Shown piece after piece: positions 27,078 to 35,726 of a stretch of 64,000 nucleotides of DNA. Each line of letters opens with the position of its first letter. The first letter of the stretch is position 1. Under the pieces are notes generated by a model, which did not search any database, was not told the DNA's origin, and saw only the letters and a program-made list of their open reading frames with translations. Source of the stretch: Micromonospora sp. FIMYZ51 (GTDB taxonomy: Bacteria; Actinomycetota; Actinomycetes; Mycobacteriales; Micromonosporaceae); the NCBI RefSeq assembly GCF_038246755.1, contig NZ_CP134706.1, positions 558,001 to 622,000 of the forward strand, in the 5' to 3' direction. The position numbers were made by a program, and so were the translations under genes.

Positions 27078-29186
27078 TCAGCCCGGTGGGCGCAGGTGGA
27101 CCCGGCGTAGCAACTGGGCGTTGAGCGCGACGACGATCGTGGAGGCGGACATCAGCACCGCGCCGACGGCCGGGCTGAGCGTCACCCCGGCCCAGGCCAG
27201 GACACCGGCGGCCAGCGGCAGCGCGACCACGTTGTAACCGGCGGCCCAGGCCAGGTTCTGGAGCATTTTCCGGTACGCGGCCCGGGACAGCCGGATCACC
27301 CCGGTCACGCCGCGTGGGTCGGAGGAGGCGAGCACCACCCCGGCGGACTCGATTGCCACGTCGGTGCCCGCCCCGATGGCGATGCCGACGTTCGCCCGAG
27401 CCAGGGCGGGAGCGTCGTTGACCCCGTCGCCCACCATCGCCACCCGCAGTCCCCGGCGTTGCAGGTCCGCCACCGCGTCGTCCTTCTCCGCCGGCAGCAC
27501 CTCCGCGAAGACTTCGTCCTCGCCGGGGCGGAATCCCAGGTCGGCGGCGACCGCCTGGGCGACCGGACGGGCGTCCCCGGTGATCATGACGATCTTCCGG
27601 ACGCCCTGCTCGCGCAGGTCGGCGATGGCCTGGCGGGCCTCCGGCCGCACCTCGTCCTCTAAGGCGAGCGCGCCGAGCACCCGGGCCCGGTCGTCGTCGA
27701 GCCGCAGCAGGTACAGCACCGCGGCTCCCCGGCGGGACCAGTCGTCCCGTCGGCCGGCGAGGTCTGCCGGGACGGTGACGTCGAGCTCCCGCAGCAGCGC
27801 CGGGCCGCCGACGGCGTAGCCGGTCCCGTCGACCTCGGCGCGCACGCCACGGCCGGTAAGCGACTGGAAACCCGTCGCGGTCGGCCGGCCACCCCGCGCC
27901 GCTGCGGCGGCGACGATCGCCCGGGCCAGCGGATGCTCGCTGTCCGCCTCCACCGCTGCGGCGAGTGCGAGTACGTCCGCCTCGCCGTTGCCGGCGGTGA
28001 GGTCCGCGTCGCTCGTCGTTGCGCTGCCGGCGGCGGTGTTCGCCGCGCCGCTGCCGGTCGCGGCGACGCCGGTGACGACGTGTTCGCCCCGGGTCAGCGT
28101 GCCGGTCTTGTCGAACAGCACGGTGTCCACTGTGCGCATCCGCTCCAGGGCCAGCCGGTCCTTGACCAGGATGCCGCCCTTGGCGGCCACCGCCGTGGAG
28201 AGTGCGATCACCAGCGGAATGGCCAGGCCGAGCGCGTGCGGGCAGGCGATGACCAACACCGTCACCGTGCGGACTACCGCCTCGCCCAGGGTGCCGAGCA
28301 CACTCCACACGGCGAGTGTGACAAGCGCGGTGGCGGTGGCGATGTAGAACAACCAGGCCGCGAAGCGGTCGGCCAGCACCTGGGCCCGGCCACTGGACTG
28401 CTGCGCCTGCGCCACCAGCCGCTGGATGCCGGCCAGTGCGGTGTCGTCGCCCACCGCGTCGACGCGTACCCGCAGTGCCGCGTCCGTGGCCACCGTGCCG
28501 GCCACCACCCGGTCGCCGGTCGACCGGGACACCGGCCTCGACTCGCCCGTGATCATTGACTCGTCCAACTCGGCCCGGCCGTGGACGATCTGCCCGTCCG
28601 CCGGCACCCGTCCACCGGGTCGCACCAGGACCAGGTCGCCGATGTGCAACTGGGTCACCGGCACCCGCTGCGGCTGGCCGTCCGGGTCGAGTCGTTCCGC
28701 GTCGTCGGGCAGGAGCGCGGCCAGCGCCGACAGGGCACCCTGGGCCTGCCCGATCGCCTTCATCTCCTGCCAGTGCCCGAGCAGCATGATCGTGACCAGG
28801 GCGGCCAGTTCCCACCAGAAATCCAGGTCGAACGCGCCGAGCGCGGTGGCCAGTGAGGCCACGTAGGCGACGGTGATCGCCATCGCGATCAGCAGCATCA
28901 TGCCCGGCGCGCGGTCGGCGATCTCGCGCGCCGCGCCCTGGAGGAAGGGCCACCCGCCGTACGCGAACACCACCGTGCCCAGCACCGGACCGACCAGTTC
29001 GATCCCGGGAAAGTCCAGCCGGTAGCCGAACCAGTCCATCACCATGTGGCTGGTGACCACGATCGGTACGGTAAGCGCGAGGCTCAGCCAGAACTTACGA
29101 CGGAACGCCTGCGGGTCATGTCCGGCATGCTTGTCATGCCCCCGGTGCGCAGCCGAGCCGCCATGCCCCTCGTGCCCGCCATGCAT
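27078..29186 (-). CDS. copB: CopB-type copper-translocating P1B ATPase
   Basis: This 702-residue pump lacks an HMA domain and instead has a His-rich N-terminus (HGGHEGHGG and further GH pairs). Its membrane motif is CPH at 315-317, which marks the CopB (P1B-3) group, and its phosphorylation site is DKTGT at Asp359. It also has ITGESRPV and GDGVNDAPALA. CopB pumps are usually described for Cu(II) or Ag. The start at 29186 is preferred because GGAGGGGG lies 7 bases ahead. The upstream in-frame start at 29213 would touch the operator at 29214-29230. It is convergent with modC. Confidence 0.92.
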   Translation of the reverse strand: MHGGHEGHGGSAAHRGHDKHAGHDPQAFRRKFWLSLALTVPIVVTSHMVMDWFGYRLDFPGIELVGPVLGTVVFAYGGWPFLQGAAREIADRAPGMMLLIAMAITVAYVASLATALGAFDLDFWWELAALVTIMLLGHWQEMKAIGQAQGALSALAALLPDDAERLDPDGQPQRVPVTQLHIGDLVLVRPGGRVPADGQIVHGRAELDESMITGESRPVSRSTGDRVVAGTVATDAALRVRVDAVGDDTALAGIQRLVAQAQQSSGRAQVLADRFAAWLFYIATATALVTLAVWSVLGTLGEAVVRTVTVLVIACPHALGLAIPLVIALSTAVAAKGGILVKDRLALERMRTVDTVLFDKTGTLTRGEHVVTGVAATGSGAANTAAGSATTSDADLTAGNGEADVLALAAAVEADSEHPLARAIVAAAAARGGRPTATGFQSLTGRGVRAEVDGTGYAVGGPALLRELDVTVPADLAGRRDDWSRRGAAVLYLLRLDDDRARVLGALALEDEVRPEARQAIADLREQGVRKIVMITGDARPVAQAVAADLGFRPGEDEVFAEVLPAEKDDAVADLQRRGLRVAMVGDGVNDAPALARANVGIAIGAGTDVAIESAGVVLASSDPRGVTGVIRLSRAAYRKMLQNLAWAAGYNVVALPLAAGVLAWAGVTLSPAVGAVLMSASTIVVALNAQLLRRVHLRPPG

Positions 29187-29577
29187 CTCAGCACCCCCTC
29201 CGTCCCTCACCATATACCCGGTGGGGGTATCGGGTGGCGGTAGATCTCTGCTGGCTAGGCATCCGCCTTGGGGCGGTCCGCGACCGGATTCGGGGAATCA
29301 GCCGGCCATAGCGGACGGGAGCGCATCTGGCATCGACTGTCCGGACTTTTATATATGACAATCGACGGTCCGAGTGTCGCGATCGTGCACTCAAGTCTCG
29401 TCCGATCCGCCAATCACCTTCCGGAAGCCGGATCATGATCCTGCGCTCGGCATCCCCCTCATGGTAGGAATGCGCTTCGACGTGGGGGCGGTTTACCCAC
29501 ACTCCACCATGTACCCGACACGCCCGTCGGGTCCTGCCGCGATCAACGTCGATGACGCAAGGGGGCGGAGCAGGCCG
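29187..29577. other. Intergenic region between copB and the nitrate-sensing kinase
   Basis: About 390 bases without a clear gene. It holds the predicted CsoR site at 29214-29230 and an AT-rich island at 29347-29360 (TTTTATATATGA) that stands out in this GC-rich DNA and may be the -10 region of the rightward kinase. The kinase frame is open upstream to 29374, but that stretch has weaker codon statistics. Confidence 0.5.
29214..29230. promoter_or_regulatory. Predicted CsoR operator upstream of copB
   Basis: ATACCC-GGTGG-GGGTAT is a perfect 6-bp inverted repeat with a 5-base spacer, with the same half-sites as the copZ-proximal site at 2255-2273. It ends 28 bases upstream of the copB start codon. 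The match in sequence, spacing and position supports control of copB by the CsoR encoded at 1909-2205. Confidence 0.78.
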
Positions 29578-32196
29578 GTGAAACGTGCGGTAGCGGCGGG
29601 TGCGGTGCGCAAACATGGCGAAGCGCGTCAGGGTTGGCTGGCCCGGGGCAGCATTGTCCGTCTGCTGCGATTGCTGGTCACGGTGCCACTGATCGCCGTC
29701 GTCGGATTCGCCGGCCTGGCCTTGCAGGGCACGGTCCGGCAGGTGCTGAACGCGGGCACCGTACACGACATGGTCACGCTCTCCACCCAGGCCGGCGCGC
29801 TGGCCCGGGCTCTTCAGGCCGAGCGGGTGACCGCTGCGGTCGAGCTGACCACGCAGAGCCAGACCGCCAGCGCCACCTTCGACGAGCAGGTGGCACGCAC
29901 GGACGCCGAGATCGCCGAGTTCGAGCGGCGGCGGGCGGAGGTGGAGACCTCGGTCCCCGCCCTACAGCGGATCGACGCCGGGCTGACCGCGCTGAGCACG
30001 GTACGGGAACAGGTGCGCTCCAGCCCCCGTGCCACGCTCTCCGCGATCGCCTTCAGCTACCGCATCCTCATCGCCGACCTGCTCACCTTCCGGGCGTCCG
30101 TGGCCACCGACACCTCGAACCGGATCGCCGACGACGTCCGGGCCGCGGTGGCGGTGTCGGAGGCGGGCGAGGCGATCGGGCAGCTCCAGGTCATCGTGCT
30201 GCGCAGCCTGGCCGGCGGTGAGGTGACCCCGGCCGGGCAGCAGGAGAGTGTCGGCGCCCAGGCCCGGTTCGCCGAGGCCAGCAACGCGTTCCTGGCCCTC
30301 GCCGAGCCGGGTTGGGTGGCGGGCTGGGAGCAGATCGGTACCGACCAGCAGGTGGTCGCCGCGCAGCGGCTCCAGGACCAGGTGGGTCGGACGCTGCCCG
30401 GCGAACGGCTTGTGGTCGATGCGAACGCCTGGGTCGAGGCCACCGACGGCTGGATCGGCCGGATGTTCCAGATCCAGGGCGAGGTGGACGCCGCAGTCGC
30501 CGACCGGGTGGCGGCCGAGCGGGCCCAGCTGCTCCGCAACGCGGTGCTGCAAAGCGTCGGCATCCTCGTCGTACTGGCGATCACCGCCGTACTCACCGGT
30601 GTGGTGGCCCGGCGGATCACCCGCCGGCTGCGATCCCTGCGCAACACGGTGACCAAGGTGGCGTACGACCGACTGCCCGCCGTGGTCCGTGATCTCAACG
30701 CGGCTCCGCCCGGCAGCGTGCGGCCGGACGAGGTGGCCGACCGCTCCGTGGCCGAGTTCCGGATCACCGGCGCCGACGAGATCGCCGAGGTGGCGACCGC
30801 GACCCGGGCGCTGCACCGGGAGGCGGTCCGGATCGCCGGTGAGCAGGCGGTGATGCGGGCCAACATCGCCGAGATCTTCGTCCACCTGTCCCGGCGCGAG
30901 CAGCGCCTGGTCGACGCGATGCTCGCCCAGGTCGACCTGGTCGAGCGCGACGAGGCCGACCCGGAGCGGCTCCAGCAGCTGTACCAGCTGGACCACCTCG
31001 CCACCCGGATGGCCCGGATCAACCAGAGCCTGCTGGTGCTCGGCGGTTCCGGCATCTCCCGGGTACGCCAGGAGCCGGTGCCGCTGGACCACGTGACCCA
31101 GGCGGCGCTGTCCCAGATCGAGCACTACACCCGGGTCCGGATGGGCACTGTGGACCGGGAGCTGTGCATCGCCGGTCCCGCTGTGGACGAGATCGTGCAC
31201 CTGCTCGCCGAGCTGTTGGACAACGCGACCGGATACTCTCCGCCGGAGACCGAGGTGCTGGTCACCGGGCACGCGCTCTCCGACCGGGCCATCGTGCAGG
31301 TGGTGGACCAGGGCGTCGGGCTCTCCGCCCAGCGGTACCAACAGCTCAACGCCGGGCTGGCCAACCCGGCCTCGATCGAGGTGGCGGGCGTACGCGCGAT
31401 GGGTCTCACCGTGGTCGCCCGGCTCGCCAGCCGGCACGGTGTCTCGGTCGAGCTGCGTCCCGGACCGACCGGCGGCACGGTGGCCGAGATCGTCATGCCG
31501 GCGTCGATCGTCGTGCGCCGACCGGTCCAGCAGCCGGAGCTGGTGAGTGCCGCGCCGGCACCGGCGCCCATTGCTGGCGCCCGTCCCGCCAGCTCCGCAC
31601 TCGCCGCCGGACGGATGGCGGCACCAGCGGGCACCACTGCGGCCCGCTCCGCGCCGGCCGCTCCCGCACGCCCGGCACCGGCACCGCTGTTCCAGCCGGC
31701 AACCGTGACCAGTACGGCAGCGTCGGATCGCCGCACGGTGAACGGGTGGTTCAAGACCACGATGGATGGCGACTCGGTGGCGGTCACCTGGCCGACCGAT
31801 CCCGGTGAGCGGTGGGCGGCCGCCACGATGGCCCTGCCCATTCAGACCGGACCGTTCCCGCCCCAGGCCGGGCCCTCGGCACCGCAGGCCGGACCCTCGT
31901 CGCCCCAGGTGGAGCTGGCCTACCCGCAGGCCGGACCGCCGTCCCCGCAGGCGGAGCTGCCGCCCCCGCAGGCCGGATCGCCGCCGCCGCAGGCCGGATC
32001 GTCGCCGCCGCAGGCCGGGTCGTCGCTGCCCACCCAGGGCGGACTGCCGCGTCGGGTACCGCAGTCGCACCTGATCCCGGACGCCCGGCAGCCGGATGCC
32101 AACGTCCCGCGCAAGCTCGATCCGGCCGCTGTCGCGGCGGCCATGTCGGCATACGCCAAGGGCGTTGCCGGCCGGCGAGCCCCCGCCGCCTCCTGA
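29578..32196 (+). CDS. Nitrate/nitrite-sensing-domain histidine kinase (CvnA-like)
   Basis: The 872-residue protein has a first membrane helix (about 26-50), an extracellular nitrate/nitrite-sensing (NIT) domain, a second helix (about 321-345) and a HAMP region. A conserved helix with LDHLATRMARINQ (His near 473) and an HATPase domain with ELLDNATGYSPPET (near 547) follow. The last 220 residues are Pro/Ala/Gln-rich with repeated PPQAG units. This is the sensor of actinobacterial conservons. The GTG at 29578 follows GGGGCGGAG; starts further upstream are possible. The roadblock gene follows 72 bases later. Confidence 0.82.
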   Translation: MKRAVAAGAVRKHGEARQGWLARGSIVRLLRLLVTVPLIAVVGFAGLALQGTVRQVLNAGTVHDMVTLSTQAGALARALQAERVTAAVELTTQSQTASATFDEQVARTDAEIAEFERRRAEVETSVPALQRIDAGLTALSTVREQVRSSPRATLSAIAFSYRILIADLLTFRASVATDTSNRIADDVRAAVAVSEAGEAIGQLQVIVLRSLAGGEVTPAGQQESVGAQARFAEASNAFLALAEPGWVAGWEQIGTDQQVVAAQRLQDQVGRTLPGERLVVDANAWVEATDGWIGRMFQIQGEVDAAVADRVAAERAQLLRNAVLQSVGILVVLAITAVLTGVVARRITRRLRSLRNTVTKVAYDRLPAVVRDLNAAPPGSVRPDEVADRSVAEFRITGADEIAEVATATRALHREAVRIAGEQAVMRANIAEIFVHLSRREQRLVDAMLAQVDLVERDEADPERLQQLYQLDHLATRMARINQSLLVLGGSGISRVRQEPVPLDHVTQAALSQIEHYTRVRMGTVDRELCIAGPAVDEIVHLLAELLDNATGYSPPETEVLVTGHALSDRAIVQVVDQGVGLSAQRYQQLNAGLANPASIEVAGVRAMGLTVVARLASRHGVSVELRPGPTGGTVAEIVMPASIVVRRPVQQPELVSAAPAPAPIAGARPASSALAAGRMAAPAGTTAARSAPAAPARPAPAPLFQPATVTSTAASDRRTVNGWFKTTMDGDSVAVTWPTDPGERWAAATMALPIQTGPFPPQAGPSAPQAGPSSPQVELAYPQAGPPSPQAELPPPQAGSPPPQAGSSPPQAGSSLPTQGGLPRRVPQSHLIPDARQPDANVPRKLDPAAVAAAMSAYAKGVAGRRAPAAS
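31858..32032 (+). repeat. PQAG-encoding repeat region in the kinase tail
   Basis: About 175 bases encode eight imperfect copies of a six- to seven-residue unit with the core PQAG or PQAE, such as PPQAGP and PPQAGS. The last three copies are almost identical at DNA level with an 18-bp period. The region lies within the disordered tail of the kinase and is likely to vary in length between strains. Confidence 0.75.
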
Positions 32197-32268
32197 CGAT
32201 CACCCACCTCACCTCACCTCACCCCACCTCACCCCACCCCTGACTCCCCCTCACCCTGGAGCAACGCC

Positions 32269-32673
32269 GTGACAAGCCCGAACGACCTGAGCTGGCTGCT
32301 GCAGAACTTCGTCGCCCGTACTCCCGAGGTCAGCCACGCCCTCGCCATCTCAACCGACGGACTGGTCCTGGCGCACAACCACAGCCTGCCCCGGGACCGG
32401 GCGGACCAGCTCGCTGCCACCGGTAGCGGCCTGATCGCGCTGCTGATCGGAGCCGCCCGGTTCTTCCAAGCCGGCTCGGTGATCTCAAACGTGACCCAGA
32501 TGGAGGGGGGATTCATGTTCTGCATGGCGTTCAGCGACGGCGCATCGCTGCTCGTGCTGGCCTCACCCGCCTGCGACGTGGGTCAGGTCTCGTACGAGAT
32601 GACCGACCTGGCGAACCGGATGGGTGAGGCGCTCACCCCGGCGGTGCGCTCCCACCTGCTGGGGATGCTGTGA
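32269..32673 (+). CDS. Roadblock/LC7 domain protein (CvnB-like)
   Basis: This 134-residue protein is a Roadblock/LC7 domain, recognised from LSWLLQNFVARTPEVSHALAIS, the DGLVLAHN strand and the closing DVGQVSYEM segment. In conservons this protein sits after the sensor and works with a small Ras-like GTPase. Here the next gene is instead a solute-binding lipoprotein, and no GTPase or DUF742 gene is present. The GTG start at 32269 follows CTGGAG. Short CACCT/CACCC repeats (32204-32240) fill the space before it. Confidence 0.85.
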   Translation: MTSPNDLSWLLQNFVARTPEVSHALAISTDGLVLAHNHSLPRDRADQLAATGSGLIALLIGAARFFQAGSVISNVTQMEGGFMFCMAFSDGASLLVLASPACDVGQVSYEMTDLANRMGEALTPAVRSHLLGML

Positions 32674-33881
32674 CCGCCGCCCGCCCGGCCCGACGTGCCG
32701 GCTCCGTCGCGCGGCGGCTGGTCGCCGCCTCCCTTGCCGGGGTGCTGGCGTTCGGTGTCGCCGGCTGCGACGGCGATTCGGCGGCGGAGCTTCAGACGAT
32801 CCGGATCGGGATGCTCACCGTGCTGGAGGGCTCCCTCCAAGCGCCCGGCTCCGAGCTGCGCGACGGATTCCAGCTCTACCTGGACATGCACGGCGGCCGG
32901 CTCGGCGGACACCCGGCCGAGATGGTCGTCGGCGACGAGGGATACGACCCCAAGGTGGCCGTCGAGTCCGCCACGAAGCTGCTGGAACAGGAGAAGGTGT
33001 CGGCGATCACCGGCATCATCAACGGCGGCAGCGTCGCCGCGATCCAGCCGCTCATCAACGAGCACAAGGTGCCGTTCATCGGCGGGCTGGGGCGACCGGC
33101 GCTTACCGACGTCACGTACGTCTGGCACACCAACCTGATCTCCGTCGAGCCGGGCGTGGCCATGGCACCCTTCGTGAAGCAGCAGGTCAAGCGGGGCAAG
33201 GTGTACGCCATCGGACCGGATTTCCAGAGCGGTCGGGACGAACTGCGCGGGTTCGTGGAGACCTTCACCGAGTTGGGTGGCCGGCTGGCCAACCCGACCG
33301 GTGACGCCGTCTTCAGCCCGTTCCCGGTCACCGAGGACTTCGGCCCGTACCTGAAGGAGATCGCCGAGTCCGGTGCGGACGCGATCTACTGCTTCTTCGA
33401 CGCCCAGAACGCCATCACCTTCGTCAAGCAGTACGCCGCGTCGGAGGTGTCCCACCTGCCGCTCTATGCGGCGGGCTTCGTGACCGAACCGGCGAGCCTG
33501 CCCGAGCAGGGCGACGCGGCGGAGGGCATCTACAACGGCCTGAACTACTCGCCCGACCTCGACAACGCGGCGAACCGGGAGTTCGTGGCCGCCTGGAACG
33601 CGGCGTACCCGGGCCGGGTGCCCACCTCGGTGGTGATGGCGTCGTACGACGCGGCGGCCGTGCTGGACCGGGCGATCGCCGCCGCCGGCACCAACCCGAG
33701 CCCGGAGGCGATCAACACCGCGATCGGCGGGCTCGGGCAGCTCAACAGCCCACGCGGGCCGTGGCAGTTCGCGAAGTCGACGCACGCGCCGATCCAGAAG
33801 TGGTATCTGCGTCAGGTCCGCCGGGACGGCCGGGCCCTGACCAACGTCGTCGTCTCGGAACTGGCCACGCTCGGCGGCTGA
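32670..33881 (+). CDS. Periplasmic-binding-protein lipoprotein (branched-chain amino acid type)
   Basis: The 403-residue protein has a lipoprotein signal (LAFGVAGC) and a Peripla_BP_6 fold: IRIGMLTVLEGSLQ, VVGDEGYDPKVAVESATKLL, the TGIINGGSVAAIQPL site and VMASYDAAAVLDRAI. Relatives bind amino acids, amides or urea for ABC transporters. No permease or ATPase gene lies nearby. Its GTG overlaps the roadblock stop as GTGA, so it is cotranslated with signalling genes. A role as ligand receptor for the adjoining kinase is an inference. Confidence 0.85.
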   Translation: MTAARPARRAGSVARRLVAASLAGVLAFGVAGCDGDSAAELQTIRIGMLTVLEGSLQAPGSELRDGFQLYLDMHGGRLGGHPAEMVVGDEGYDPKVAVESATKLLEQEKVSAITGIINGGSVAAIQPLINEHKVPFIGGLGRPALTDVTYVWHTNLISVEPGVAMAPFVKQQVKRGKVYAIGPDFQSGRDELRGFVETFTELGGRLANPTGDAVFSPFPVTEDFGPYLKEIAESGADAIYCFFDAQNAITFVKQYAASEVSHLPLYAAGFVTEPASLPEQGDAAEGIYNGLNYSPDLDNAANREFVAAWNAAYPGRVPTSVVMASYDAAAVLDRAIAAAGTNPSPEAINTAIGGLGQLNSPRGPWQFAKSTHAPIQKWYLRQVRRDGRALTNVVVSELATLGG

Positions 33882-33909
33882 CCGTCGCAGTGCCGCCGGT
33901 GGTGGCCGG

Positions 33910-35010
33910 TCAGCGTTGCACCCGTGCTCCGGCGCCACGCATCAGGGCCTCGACCTCCCTGCGGTCGGCCATCGAGGTGTCGCCGGGGGTGGTCATGGCC
34001 AGCGCGCCGTGGGCGGCACCGTACTCGACGGCGACGGCCAGGTCGCCCTTTTCCAGCAGGCCGTAGACCAGGCCGGAGGCGAAGCTGTCCCCACCGCCCA
34101 CCCGGTCCATGATCTCCAGGCCGGGGCGGTGGGTCGCCTCGACGAACTCGCCGCCGCCCCAGGCGATGGCACCCCAGTCGTTGACGGTGGCGGTGCGTAC
34201 CGTGCGCAGCGTGGTGGCCACCACCCGGAAGTTCTGGAACTCCCGGGTGACCTCCTCGATCATGCGCCGGAAGTTCGTCACCTCCAGTTCGGCGAGGCTG
34301 GCGTCGGTGTCCGGCACCTCGAAGCCGAGGCAGGCGGTGAAGTCCTCCTCGTTGCCGATCATGACATCGACGTACCGGGCTAGGCGCCGGTTGACCTCCT
34401 GGGCGCGAGCCTGCCCACCGACCGCCTTCCAGAGGCTGGGCCGGTAGTTGAGGTCGTACGAGATGACCGTGCCGTGCCGGCGGGCCGCGATCATGGCGGC
34501 CTCGATGGTCTCCGGCGTGGTCTCCGAGAGCGCGGCGTAGATGCCGCCGGTGTGCAGCCAGCGCACCCCGAGGTCGCCGAAGAGGTGATCCCAGTCGACG
34601 TCACCGGCGCGGAGCTGGCTGGCGGCGGTGTGGCCCCGGTCCGAGGTGCCGACGGCGCCGCGTACGCCGAATCCGCGCTCGGTGAAGTTCAGGCCGTTGC
34701 GGACGCTGCGCCCGATGCCGTCGTAGGGCAGCCAGCTGATGAAGGAAGTGTCCACCCCACCCTGGAGGATCAGGTCCTCCAGCAGCCGCCCTACCTCGTT
34801 GTCGGCGAACGCGGTGACGATGGCGGTACGCAGCCCGAAGCAGCGGCGCAGGCCGCGGGCGACGTTGTATTCCCCGCCGCCTTCCCAGGCGCGGAAGTTA
34901 CGGGCGGTGCGTACCCGCCCTTCGCCCGGGTCGAGCCGGAGCATCACCTCACCGAGCGAGACGAGGTCGTACCGGCACTGGTCGGCGGGGCGCAGGTCGA
35001 GAAGTGGCAT
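33910..35010 (-). CDS. kdgK: 2-keto-3-deoxygluconate kinase (PfkB family)
   Basis: The 366-residue sugar kinase has the PfkB pattern: SLGEVMLRLDPGEG near the N-terminus, EGGGEYNVARGL and the catalytic GGGDSFASG motif with Asp as base. Together with the KDPG aldolase gene 6 bases upstream it points to 2-keto-3-deoxygluconate phosphorylation, the step before aldol cleavage in hexuronate and gluconate breakdown. Sequence alone could also fit other sugar kinases; context decides. Confidence 0.85.
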   Translation of the reverse strand: MPLLDLRPADQCRYDLVSLGEVMLRLDPGEGRVRTARNFRAWEGGGEYNVARGLRRCFGLRTAIVTAFADNEVGRLLEDLILQGGVDTSFISWLPYDGIGRSVRNGLNFTERGFGVRGAVGTSDRGHTAASQLRAGDVDWDHLFGDLGVRWLHTGGIYAALSETTPETIEAAMIAARRHGTVISYDLNYRPSLWKAVGGQARAQEVNRRLARYVDVMIGNEEDFTACLGFEVPDTDASLAELEVTNFRRMIEEVTREFQNFRVVATTLRTVRTATVNDWGAIAWGGGEFVEATHRPGLEIMDRVGGGDSFASGLVYGLLEKGDLAVAVEYGAAHGALAMTTPGDTSMADRREVEALMRGAGARVQR

Positions 35011-35016
35011 CGCGGA

Positions 35017-35673
35017 TCAGCTCTCCCGGGCGGCGGTCACGGCGGCGGCGGTCAGTCTGGTCACGTCGTCCCACCGGCCCTCGGTGAGCAGGTCAGGAGC
35101 GACCATCCACGTCCCGCCGACGGCGAGGACGGCGGGCAGGGCCAGGTAGTCGCGCAGGTTGCCGGTGTTGACGCCACCGGTGGGGATGAACCGGACGGAC
35201 CGGAAGGGCGCGGCCAACGCCTTGATCATCGTGGCTCCGCCGAGTTGCTCGGCAGGGAAGAACTTGACGGTGTCGAGGCCCGCGTCGACGGCCATCTGGA
35301 TCTCCGTGGCGGTGGCGGCACCCGGAAAGACGGGGATGCCCACCTGCTGGCAGTGGGCCACCACGAGCGGGCTGAAGCCGGGGCAGACGATGAACCGGGC
35401 ACCGGCCGCGACGGCCTCGTCCACCTGGCCCGGGGTCAGCACGGTGCCGGCCCCGACGAGCAGGTCGGGGTCTTCGGACATGGCGCGGATGGCGTCGGCG
35501 GCGGCGTCGGTGCGGAAGGTCACCTCGACGCTGCGCAGGCCACCTGCGGTCAGCGCGGCGGCGAGGGGAGCGGCGGCGCGGGCGTCGTCGAGCACGACGA
35601 CCGGAAGGATCCGCCCCGCGGGCAGGGTCTCCGAGACGCCAGCGGGCTGTTCAGAAGGATGAACGGCAGTCAC
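35017..35673 (-). CDS. eda: KDPG/KHG aldolase
   Basis: This 218-residue class I aldolase has LPVVVLDDA, the EVTFRT strand with the catalytic Glu, VGAGTVLTPGQVDEAV, and TVKFFPAEQLGG with the Schiff-base Lys. It cleaves 2-keto-3-deoxy-6-phosphogluconate to pyruvate and glyceraldehyde-3-phosphate. The GTG at 35673 is chosen because the predicted promoter would start transcription almost at this codon, giving a leaderless message. It is the first gene of the eda-kdgK operon. Confidence 0.88.
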   Translation of the reverse strand: MTAVHPSEQPAGVSETLPAGRILPVVVLDDARAAAPLAAALTAGGLRSVEVTFRTDAAADAIRAMSEDPDLLVGAGTVLTPGQVDEAVAAGARFIVCPGFSPLVVAHCQQVGIPVFPGAATATEIQMAVDAGLDTVKFFPAEQLGGATMIKALAAPFRSVRFIPTGGVNTGNLRDYLALPAVLAVGGTWMVAPDLLTEGRWDDVTRLTAAAVTAARES

Positions 35674-35708
35674 ATATGTGACCCTACTGCTGATTCCGGC
35701 GATGTCAA
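35669..35708 (-). promoter_or_regulatory. eda promoter with overlapping 14-bp palindromic operator
   Basis: On the minus strand, TTGACA (35703-35708) and TAGGGT (35681-35686) are 16 bases apart, a good sigma-A-type promoter. The perfect palindrome GTCACATATGTGAC (35669-35682) overlaps the end of the -10 and the expected start point, and covers the GTG start of eda. A bound repressor here would block transcription. The divergent IclR-family gene, whose ATG is 45 bases away, is the obvious candidate. Confidence 0.75.
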
Positions 35709-35726
35709 TCCCGCTACAGTGACGCC

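Noticed and set aside
26929..28953. Long leftward frame overlapping copB in another phase
   Set aside because: It is Arg/Gly-rich shadow sequence. The copB frame has all P-type ATPase motifs over the same bases.
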